From Planctomycetaceae bacterium (GTDB lineage Bacteria; Planctomycetota; Phycisphaerae; SM23-33): a stretch of 9,080 nucleotides of DNA. A program made the translations under genes and the position numbers. The notes under the pieces are model-generated. The model did not search any database. It worked only from the letters and a program-made list of their open reading frames with translations, and was not told the DNA's origin. Of the stretch, positions 1-4,984 are shown one piece after another. Within the stretch, counting starts at the first letter, position 1. Every line of letters starts with the position of its first letter. The DNA is taken from NCBI GenBank assembly GCA_021371965.1, contig JAJFVE010000017.1, positions 1 to 9,080 of the forward strand, given 5' to 3'.

Positions 1-1
1 C

Positions 2-610
2 ATGCGCGCCAGCCTGGGCGACTACACGATGTACATGTCGCTGTTGACCGACAAAGAGTGGATCCACGACATCTGCCGCTGCTACACCGACATGTACAAG
101 GCGTGCTGGGGCAAAATCTTCGATTCGCCCGGGCGCCCCGATGGCGTTTGGATCTATGAAGACCTCGGCTACAAGCACCGCCTCTTCGCCAACCCCGAAG
201 TCCTGAAGGAACTGATCTTCCCGTACTTCGCCGAGCTGGTGGAGTTCTGCCACAGCTTTGACCTGCCGGTGGTGCTGCATACGTGCGGGTTCACCGAACC
301 GGCGCTGGACATGATCGTCGATGCCGGGTTCGACGGCCTGCACCCGATGGAGGTCAAGGCCGGCAACGACCCGCTTCGCATCGCGAAGAACTACGGCGAC
401 AAGCTGTGCCTGATCGGCGGGCTGGACGCGCGCATCCTCGAGAGCCACGACCGCGACCACATCCGCAAGGAAGTGACCGCCCTGATCGAAGGGATGAAGG
501 CCTGCAACGCCAAGTACGTTTACGCTTCAGACCACTCGATCTCGACCAATGTCGACTACGACGACTTCCGCTTCTCGCTGGACGTGTACCGCGAACATAT
601 GAGGTATTAA
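2..610 (+). CDS. Uroporphyrinogen decarboxylase (URO-D) family protein, 5'-truncated
   Basis: The 202 visible residues are the C-terminal part of a URO-D/cobalamin-methyltransferase-type TIM barrel. Family members usually have about 340-380 residues, so roughly 150 are missing beyond the window edge. The ATG at position 2 is probably an internal Met, because only one base precedes it. Supporting motifs are HTCG at residues 93-96, followed by DAGFDGLHPMEVKAG (107-121) and LCLIGGLDARIL (135-146), the typical successive barrel strands of the family. The H-x-C pair resembles the zinc-ligand pair of MtaA/MtbA-type methyltransferases, which also belong to this fold. True haem-pathway HemE proteins look different, so I favour one of the many URO-D-like proteins of planctomycetes whose substrate is unknown. 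It ends at TAA 608-610 and converges on the TPR gene. Family is confident; substrate is unknown. Confidence 0.85.
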   Translation: MRASLGDYTMYMSLLTDKEWIHDICRCYTDMYKACWGKIFDSPGRPDGVWIYEDLGYKHRLFANPEVLKELIFPYFAELVEFCHSFDLPVVLHTCGFTEPALDMIVDAGFDGLHPMEVKAGNDPLRIAKNYGDKLCLIGGLDARILESHDRDHIRKEVTALIEGMKACNAKYVYASDHSISTNVDYDDFRFSLDVYREHMRY

Positions 611-628
611 CAGCAGTAATCGGTAACC

Positions 629-676
629 CGTAGCCGGTAGCCAGTGCAGATCGGGCCACACGGGCTACGGGCTACG
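629..676. terminator. Heptamer-derived inverted repeat between convergent genes, possible bidirectional terminator
   Basis: The left arm, CGTAGCCGGTAGCC (629-642), pairs with the right arm, GGCTACGGGCTACG (663-676), at 13 of 14 positions around a 20-nt loop. Each arm is two copies of a GTAGCCN-type heptamer, one set in each orientation. The structure sits at the convergent ends of the URO-D gene (stop 608-610) and the TPR gene (stop 665-667). The right arm covers the last codons and stop of the TPR gene. There is no clear T-tract on either side, so a terminator role is inference from position and stem strength. Confidence 0.4.
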
Positions 677-1942
677 CTGTTTCGCGATTTGATCCATCAG
701 CTTCTGGGCTTCCTTGGCGGCATCGGAATTGGGGTCGTGGTCGATGATCTCTCCAAGGATCTTGATGGCTGGCTGGGGGCGGTTGTTCTGAATCAGCGCC
801 TTGGCCACTTCCAGCTTGGAAGCATCGCTGGCAGGTGCCCCTTCGCCGTCACCGGCGACGGGAGCCAATCGCGAGTCCTTGTCGACGAAGGCCTGGCCGT
901 CGATGGTTGGCGGCCTCCAATCGAACAGCGGCGTTGCCGTGGCGACGCGGTCCATTTCCTTCTGAATGCTCTCGACGGCGGCTTTGGCGTTCTTGAGCGG
1001 GGCATCCTTCGTGGCGATTGCCTCCTCGGCGGCTTTGACGCGGCGGATGGCTTCGGCCCGCGTCACCTGGGCCTGCACGTATGCTTGCTGATTCTTGGCG
1101 ATGGCCGTAACGGCTTTGTCGACGGTCTTTTTGTCGGCGTTGTTGGGGGTGCTGGCGCGGATCTTCTGGATTGCCGCCACGGCTGCGGCCATCTGCTTCT
1201 CGGCGGCCTGTTTCTCCTTCTGGGCCTTGGCCTTCAGGGCCTCTGCCGGGTCGACGGGGGCGGCCTTGGCTTTCCTGCCTCTGCCGGCGGGCGCGGGGAT
1301 GGGCTTGGTAAGCTCCTCGACCTTCTTCTGAGCGGGTTCGAGTCTTTGCCTCACTTGCTCGACGCGCACGGCGCGCTGGGCGAGTGCTTTGTCGGCGGAG
1401 TCGGAGCCTTCGGAGAACCCGCTCCTGCTGCTCCATCGGGCGAGGTTTGAATGCAGAGTGTCCACGGCGGCGGGGGGAATCATCGCATGAGTGGGATCGA
1501 CCTCCCGCCACTTGGTCAGCACGCCGATGTTGAACATGACGCCGCTGTTCTCGGGGGCGACGGCGGCCGCCTTGACCGTGGCGGCCGAGGCTTCCATGAA
1601 CGATCCGCGCATCGCCAGGCAATATCCCAGCAATCCCTGAGCGAGGGCGTTTTCGCCCTGGAGGCGGGCGAGTTGTTCGGCGGCGGCAAAGGCCTTCTGG
1701 GGGCGCCCCAGGGCGATCGCCCGGCGCAGATACGCGTCGAGGGCCTTGGGGTTGTCGGGATCGAGCTTCTGCGCCTCGGCCAAAGCGCCGGTGGCGGCGG
1801 CGATATCCTTGGCCTCGGAGATCGCCTCGATATCGGCCTTGCCCGCGGGCGCCGAGGCCGGCGCCGGTTCGGCGGCCTCAAGACAGAGGCACAAGCCCAA
1901 GAGAGATCCTGCAAGCAGAAAGATGAACGCACCGCTTTTCAT
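665..1942 (-). CDS. Secreted TPR and coiled-coil protein of unknown function
   Basis: I place the start at 1942, giving 425 aa. GGAG lies 8 nt upstream, and the first 24 residues (MKSGAFIFLLAG onward) form a signal peptide with likely cleavage near LEAAEP. An upstream in-frame ATG at 2014 would fall inside the candidate promoter and would bury the signal peptide behind 24 residues. Residues about 40-145 contain TPR-like helical pairs (ALAEAQKLDPDNPKALDAYL; LLGYCLAMRGSFMEASAATV). Residues about 185-335 are Ala/Lys/Glu/Gln-rich, consistent with a long coiled coil, interrupted by a basic Pro/Ala linker (215-232). Another TPR-like pair (KLEVAKALIQNNRPQPAIKI) closes the protein. It is probably periplasmic and acts as a scaffold; no enzymatic motif is visible. 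I cannot name a family. It stands alone and converges with the URO-D gene. Confidence 0.85.
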   Translation of the reverse strand: MKSGAFIFLLAGSLLGLCLCLEAAEPAPASAPAGKADIEAISEAKDIAAATGALAEAQKLDPDNPKALDAYLRRAIALGRPQKAFAAAEQLARLQGENALAQGLLGYCLAMRGSFMEASAATVKAAAVAPENSGVMFNIGVLTKWREVDPTHAMIPPAAVDTLHSNLARWSSRSGFSEGSDSADKALAQRAVRVEQVRQRLEPAQKKVEELTKPIPAPAGRGRKAKAAPVDPAEALKAKAQKEKQAAEKQMAAAVAAIQKIRASTPNNADKKTVDKAVTAIAKNQQAYVQAQVTRAEAIRRVKAAEEAIATKDAPLKNAKAAVESIQKEMDRVATATPLFDWRPPTIDGQAFVDKDSRLAPVAGDGEGAPASDASKLEVAKALIQNNRPQPAIKILGEIIDHDPNSDAAKEAQKLMDQIAKQRSP

Positions 1943-2002
1943 CGGGTCGTCTCCAACTGCGGCCTGAGGTAACGCATTGCCGTGCGGCGGCCGTCGCTGA
2001 TA

Positions 2003-2033
2003 AGTGTAACGCAAGGCGGGAGGACCATGTCAA
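2003..2033 (-). promoter_or_regulatory. Candidate sigma70-type promoter of the TPR gene
   Basis: On the minus strand, TTGACA (2033-2028) is followed after 19 nt by TACACT (2008-2003), which matches 4 of 6 positions of TATAAT. The -35 box is perfect; the spacer is longer than the ideal 17. Transcription would begin near 1996, giving a leader of roughly 54 nt before the ATG at 1942. This supports 1942 rather than 2014 as the start codon. Confidence 0.4.
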
Positions 2034-2080
2034 TTGTGGCCGCAAAAAAGTCGTAACCCGTTAGAAACTATCTCAGAAGT

Positions 2081-2185
2081 AGCATGGGCATCTTGCCCAT
2101 GAGCAGCACGGGCGTCCCGCCCGTGTAAATCGCCGGGACATGGCCGAGACGGCCATGCTACTCACGGGCGAGGCGCCCGTGCTAC
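2081..2185. repeat. Cluster of four tandem 8-bp hairpins (palindromic intergenic repeat)
   Basis: Four perfect 8-bp stems, each with a 3-nt loop, follow one another: CATGGGCA/TGCCCATG (2083-2101), CACGGGCG/CGCCCGTG (2107-2125), CATGGCCG/CGGCCATG (2139-2157) and CACGGGCG/CGCCCGTG (2163-2181). Stems 2 and 4 have the same sequence with different loops. The element is also nested: AGTAGCATGG (2078-2087) is the exact reverse complement of CCATGCTACT (2153-2162). It lies 31 bp past the bioF stop and about 50 bp upstream of the TPR gene's -35 box. It could stop bioF transcription, although the nearest T-tract on that strand (2049-2044) is 34 nt beyond the last stem. I recall similar CACGGGCG...CGCCCGTG repeats as common in planctomycete genomes. 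Confidence 0.8.
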
Positions 2186-2211
2186 GGAGGCACTGCAAAG
2201 CAGCCGCGGGT

Positions 2212-3396
2212 TCAAGGCACGGCCACGCTGCCGGAGATGACGGCGCCGATGGCGGCGAGGAGTTGGGCTACGTCATCGGCGGTGTGGTCGGTCGAGAGGC
2301 TGATGCGCAGCCGGCTGGTCCCGCGCGGGACGGTGGGGGGGCGGATGGCCACGACGAAGAACCCGCGGTCCATCAAGCCCGCGCTGACGGCCAGCGCCCG
2401 GGCGGCCGAGCCGATCACCACCGGGCAGATCTGGCTGGCGGAGTTGGCCGTGTCGATGCCCATCGCGGCCAGTCCCGTCCGAAGCTGCCCCGCCAGCGCC
2501 AGCAGGTTTGCCCGCCGCTGCGGCTGTGTCTGCACGATCTCCAGCGCCGTCAGCGCCGCGGCGCAGATCATGGCCGGAAGGGCGGTGGTGTAGATGTACG
2601 CGCGGGAGGTGTTGCGGATGGTGTCGATGAGTTCGCTACGTGCGGCCACGAACCCGCCCATGGCCCCCAGGGCCTTGCTGAGGGTTCCGACGGCGGCGTC
2701 GACGTGCTCCTCGACGCCCATCGCCTCGGCGACGCCGCGCCCCTGCGGGCCGATGACGCCGGTGGCGTGGGCTTCATCGATCAAGAGCTGCGCGTCGTAG
2801 CGGTACTTCAGCTCCACCAGTTGGGCCAGCGGAGCCAGGTCGCCGTCCATCGAGAACAGCGAGTCGGTGGCGATCAGGCATCGCTGGTGGCCGCCGCGGT
2901 GCTTCCTGAGCAACTCCTCCAGACGATCCAGGTCGCCGTGGCGATACGACCGCATGGCTGCCCCGCTCGACCGCGCCGCGTCGAGGATGCTGGCGTGGTT
3001 GAGCTTGTCGCAGAGCACGATGTCGCCCGGCCCGGCCAGGGCGTGCACCGCCACGTGATTGGCCACCCATCCGGTGCTGGTGAGGATGGCGGCCGCCGTG
3101 CCCTTGAAAGCGGCCAGCCGCTCCTCGAGCTGCACGTGGAGGGCGGTGGTTCCGCTGATAAGCCGGCTGGCGCCGGTCCCGACGCCCCAGCGCTGCACCG
3201 CCTCCTGGGCGGCCGCACGCACCGCCGGGTCGTTGGCCAGGCCGAGGTAGTCGTTGCTGGACAGGCACAGCAGCGACCGCCCGCCCACGTTGACGCGCGG
3301 ACCGGCAGCCGAGTCGAGAATCACCGCGCGGCGCAACAGATTGTTGGCCGCCAGATCCCCGAGCATCCTTCGCATGTCCAGCCAGATGTCCATCAT
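2212..3396 (-). CDS. bioF: 8-amino-7-oxononanoate synthase (biotin biosynthesis)
   Basis: A PLP-dependent alpha-oxoamine synthase of 394 aa, about the usual length. BioF condenses pimeloyl-thioester with L-alanine, releasing CO2, to make 8-amino-7-oxononanoate in the cytoplasm. Visible family motifs are SNDYLGL (47-53), GTGASRLISGT (73-83), the PLP-stacking His134 in LNHASILDA, DEAHATG (207-213) with Asp207 and His210 for the cofactor, and TLSKALGAMGGF with the Schiff-base Lys241. The C-terminal RPPTVPRGTSRLRISLS (352-368) favours AONS over 2-amino-3-ketobutyrate CoA ligase or serine palmitoyltransferase. No bioA, bioB, bioC, bioD or bioH is nearby, so it is an orphan here. The start is MM (3396 or 3393). 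No Shine-Dalgarno sequence is visible, but TACAAT lies 3 nt upstream, so the mRNA may be leaderless and begin at the second ATG (3393). Confidence 0.93.
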   Translation of the reverse strand: MMDIWLDMRRMLGDLAANNLLRRAVILDSAAGPRVNVGGRSLLCLSSNDYLGLANDPAVRAAAQEAVQRWGVGTGASRLISGTTALHVQLEERLAAFKGTAAAILTSTGWVANHVAVHALAGPGDIVLCDKLNHASILDAARSSGAAMRSYRHGDLDRLEELLRKHRGGHQRCLIATDSLFSMDGDLAPLAQLVELKYRYDAQLLIDEAHATGVIGPQGRGVAEAMGVEEHVDAAVGTLSKALGAMGGFVAARSELIDTIRNTSRAYIYTTALPAMICAAALTALEIVQTQPQRRANLLALAGQLRTGLAAMGIDTANSASQICPVVIGSAARALAVSAGLMDRGFFVVAIRPPTVPRGTSRLRISLSTDHTADDVAQLLAAIGAVISGSVAVP

Positions 3397-3399
3397 GGC

Positions 3400-3430
3400 A
3401 TTGTAGGGGAAAGCCGGGTGCCACGCACAA
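3400..3430 (-). promoter_or_regulatory. Candidate bioF promoter giving a leaderless transcript
   Basis: On the minus strand, TACAAT (3405-3400, 5 of 6 to TATAAT) lies 19 nt after TTGTGC (3430-3425, which matches only the TTG of the -35 box). A start 7 nt after the -10 falls on the A of the second ATG of bioF (3393). This fits the missing Shine-Dalgarno sequence. The -10 is good, the -35 weak and the spacing long. Confidence 0.4.
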
Positions 3431-3453
3431 CTCCGTTATGCGCGTCCCTTGTC

Positions 3454-3481
3454 GAGGACCGAGGACCGAGGACCGAGGATC
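3454..3481. repeat. Tandem heptamer GAGGACC, four copies
   Basis: Three exact copies of GAGGACC (3454-3460, 3461-3467, 3468-3474) are followed by a fourth with one change, GAGGATC (3475-3481). The tract lies in the 151-bp divergent spacer between bioF and the oxidoreductase gene, just upstream of the latter's -35 box (3496). A 7-bp unit is out of register with codons, so coding is unlikely. It may be a slippage-prone array or a fragment of a dispersed heptamer repeat. Confidence 0.85.
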
Positions 3482-3495
3482 TGCTCTTCACCATC

Positions 3496-3524
3496 TTGAC
3501 ATTGCAGACCGGCATTCATACCGT
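3496..3524 (+). promoter_or_regulatory. Candidate promoter of the Gfo/Idh/MocA gene
   Basis: A perfect -35 box TTGACA (3496-3501) is followed by a 17-nt spacer and TACCGT (3519-3524), which matches TATAAT only at positions 1, 2 and 6. Transcription would begin near 3531, leaving a short leader that still contains the AAAGGA ribosome-binding site at 3535-3540. Confidence 0.45.
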
Positions 3525-3547
3525 CTGGACTTCAAAAGGAATAACCC

Positions 3548-4570
3548 ATGACCAAACTGGCGATGATCGGCTGCGGCGGGATGGGACATTACCACGCGAA
3601 TGTCCTTTCCAAGATGCCCAATGTCAAAATCACCGGCGTGTGCGACCTGATCGAGGAAAAGGCCCAGAGCGCCGCCAAGATCACCGGCGCGCCCTACACG
3701 CTCAAGTTCCGCGAGCTGCTGGCTGACTGCGACGCCGTCTGGGTCTGCACCGAACCGTTCAACCGCGTCGAGATCGTCACCGCGGCCGCCGCGGCCGGCA
3801 AGCACATCTTCACGGAAAAGCCCATCTGCAACACCGCCGAGGGCGCCGACGCGATGATCGCCGCGGCCGAGAAGGCCCGCGTGACCTACATGCTCGGATA
3901 CGTGCTGCGATACACGCAGCCCTATCGCATCATGCGCGACACGCTGGCCGGCGGCGAGCTGGGCGAGCTGGTCACGTGCTGGACGCGACGCTTCATGCCC
4001 TTCGACATGTCTGTGGCGAGGTGGTACGGCTGGCAGGACAAGTCCGGCGGGGTGGTGCTGGACTTCGGCAGCCACGACCTGAACTGGCTGCAATGGCTGG
4101 GCGGGCCGGTCAAGAACGTGATGTGCTTCGCGCGACAGATCCAGCCGCAGATGCACGCGCAGGAGCATGGGCTGGTGATGATGAACTTCGCCGGCGGCGG
4201 GGCCGGATGCACGGAGATGAGCTGGTGGTCGCACCTGAGCGAGAGCTCGGTGGGCGTGGTGGGCACCAAAGGCGCGATGATCGTCGGCCGCGATGGCGCC
4301 GTGCGCAAGAAACTCGCCGGCGCCGACGAGCAGGTGCTCGACGTGCAGGCCGCCACGGCGATCGATCCCTCGGGCAACCTCGGCCAGCGCGACGCGGCAG
4401 GCAAGATCGCCCGCGTGGACAATCCCAACGAGACGATCCAGCAGCATTTCTTCCGCTGCATCGAGCAAGGCCTCACGCCCATCACCAATGCCCGCGACGG
4501 CCGCGATACGCTGCGGTTGTACCTGGCAGCGATGGAGTCCGCCCGGACGGGCAAGAGCGTGGAGTTGTGA
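3548..4570 (+). CDS. Gfo/Idh/MocA family NAD(P)-dependent oxidoreductase
   Basis: The 340 aa match the usual family length. The N-terminal Rossmann fold begins with IGCGGMG (7-13), the dinucleotide-binding loop, and VCDLIEEKA (31-39) ends the second strand with Asp33. FTEKPIC (88-94) carries the family's catalytic Lys91. GGVVLDFGSHDLNWLQWLGG (167-186) is the C-terminal-domain motif with Asp172 and His176, which usually position the substrate sugar or cyclitol. The protein is cytoplasmic, with no signal peptide or TAT motif. The start is well placed: AAAGGA (3535-3540) lies 7 nt upstream of the ATG. Members oxidise or reduce hydroxyl groups of sugars, inositols or sugar derivatives; the substrate cannot be read from sequence. 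The gene is monocistronic here, divergent from bioF and followed by a repeat-filled spacer. Confidence 0.93.
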   Translation: MTKLAMIGCGGMGHYHANVLSKMPNVKITGVCDLIEEKAQSAAKITGAPYTLKFRELLADCDAVWVCTEPFNRVEIVTAAAAAGKHIFTEKPICNTAEGADAMIAAAEKARVTYMLGYVLRYTQPYRIMRDTLAGGELGELVTCWTRRFMPFDMSVARWYGWQDKSGGVVLDFGSHDLNWLQWLGGPVKNVMCFARQIQPQMHAQEHGLVMMNFAGGGAGCTEMSWWSHLSESSVGVVGTKGAMIVGRDGAVRKKLAGADEQVLDVQAATAIDPSGNLGQRDAAGKIARVDNPNETIQQHFFRCIEQGLTPITNARDGRDTLRLYLAAMESARTGKSVEL

Positions 4571-4593
4571 TTGTGGATCGGGGAAGTTACGTC

Positions 4594-4650
4594 CACGAAC
4601 TTGTCACGCCATAGCCACGCGAAGGCGGATGTCACAAATGACACGAATGG
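4594..4650. repeat. Degenerate CACGAA-type tract
   Basis: Variants of one hexamer recur: CACGAA (4594-4599), CACGCGAA (4616-4623), CACAAA (4633-4638) and CACGAA (4642-4647), the last two joined as CACAAATGACACGAATGG. I recall similar ACACGAATG runs as non-coding repeats that give false FVSFV-type peptides on the other strand. This copy is short and decayed. Confidence 0.4.
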
Positions 4651-4719
4651 GGAAAAGACAAGGATGCGCCCGTTAGCGGCGGTGCTTGCCCCGCATTTTT
4701 GGGATCGGGGAGACAACCC

Positions 4720-4753
4720 GTCGAGCCAGTCGAAGATCCCCTGGGGGCTCGAC
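4720..4753. repeat. 8-bp inverted repeat GTCGAGCC/GGCTCGAC
   Basis: GTCGAGCC (4720-4727) pairs perfectly with GGCTCGAC (4746-4753) around an 18-nt loop, 150 bp past the oxidoreductase stop. There is no T-tract after it, so it is a weak candidate for ending that transcript. Confidence 0.4.
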
Positions 4754-4771
4754 CGCTAGCCGGGATATTTC

Positions 4772-4932
4772 ACCGCGGAGATCGCTGAGACCGCAGAGGT
4801 GTCTTGAATCAAAAGGCTTAAAGAGACTTTACGGAGTGGGCAGTCTGTTTTTCCCGATTATCACCGCTCGCGACGTTAGATGGTCTTGTTTTGAGCCAAT
4901 TTCTTCTCTGCGTACTTTGCGGTCTCTGCGGT
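4772..4932. repeat. 161-bp segment with 27-bp imperfect inverted ends built of a CCGCAGAG-type motif
   Basis: The left end (4772-4798, beginning ACCGCGGAGATCGC and ending CCGCAGAG) matches the reverse complement of the right end (4906-4932, CTCTGCG...CTCTGCGGT) at 21 of 27 positions. Each end is an internal repetition of a CCGCRGAGA-like unit of about 9 nt. The 107 bp between them are relatively A/T-rich and non-coding. It could be a decayed miniature element or two independent copies of a dispersed repeat in opposite orientation. Confidence 0.55.
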
Positions 4933-4958
4933 TCATGCAGTTTTAGGGCTAGCGCTGC

Positions 4959-4984
4959 GATCCGGACAATCGCACGCCCGGATC
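4959..4984 (-). terminator. Hairpin immediately downstream of the beta-helix gene
   Basis: GATCCGG (4959-4965) pairs with CCGGATC (4978-4984) around a 12-nt loop. The stem directly abuts the TGA stop (4987-4985) of the minus-strand gene. No T-run follows on the minus strand, so it is either a Rho-assisted 3' end or an mRNA-stabilising stem. Confidence 0.4.

Larger units (their letters stand above)
4571..4984. other. 414-bp gene-free spacer filled with repeat relics
   Basis: No credible gene is seen. Short open frames here (for example 4571-4759 and 4686-4946 on plus) have no ribosome-binding site and no recognisable product. The spacer instead holds a CACGAA-rich tract, an 8-bp stem, a long imperfect inverted repeat and a hairpin next to the downstream minus-strand gene, each listed separately. 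G+C drops in the middle (about 4800-4915). Confidence 0.7.

Noticed and set aside
644..1450. 268-aa plus-strand frame antisense to the TPR gene
   Set aside because: Gly/Leu-rich low-complexity translation with no domain, opposite a gene with signal peptide, ribosome-binding site and promoter.
2083..2181. CRISPR array
   Set aside because: Repeats are palindromic hairpins separated by a few to about 13 bases of related sequence, with no uniform unique spacers and no cas genes.
2212..3396. 2-amino-3-ketobutyrate CoA ligase or serine palmitoyltransferase instead of bioF
   Set aside because: The C-terminal RPPTVPRGTSRLRISLS and the overall motif set fit 8-amino-7-oxononanoate synthase better; the fold is shared, so some doubt stays.
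3454..3481. Iteron-like origin or regulator-binding array
   Set aside because: Only four short copies, no AT-rich region, no initiator gene; a slippage-type or dispersed repeat explains it better.
2140..3726. Longest open frame of the window (528 aa, plus strand) across bioF and into the oxidoreductase gene
   Set aside because: It lies antisense to the fully motif-supported bioF, begins in the hairpin cluster and runs through the heptamer tract. Its His/Arg/Gly/Ala-rich composition is typical of a GC-rich shadow frame.
3488..4468. 326-aa minus-strand frame opposite the Gfo/Idh/MocA gene
   Set aside because: The plus-strand frame has all family motifs and a ribosome-binding site; this one is its complement shadow (His/Ala/Arg/Leu-rich).
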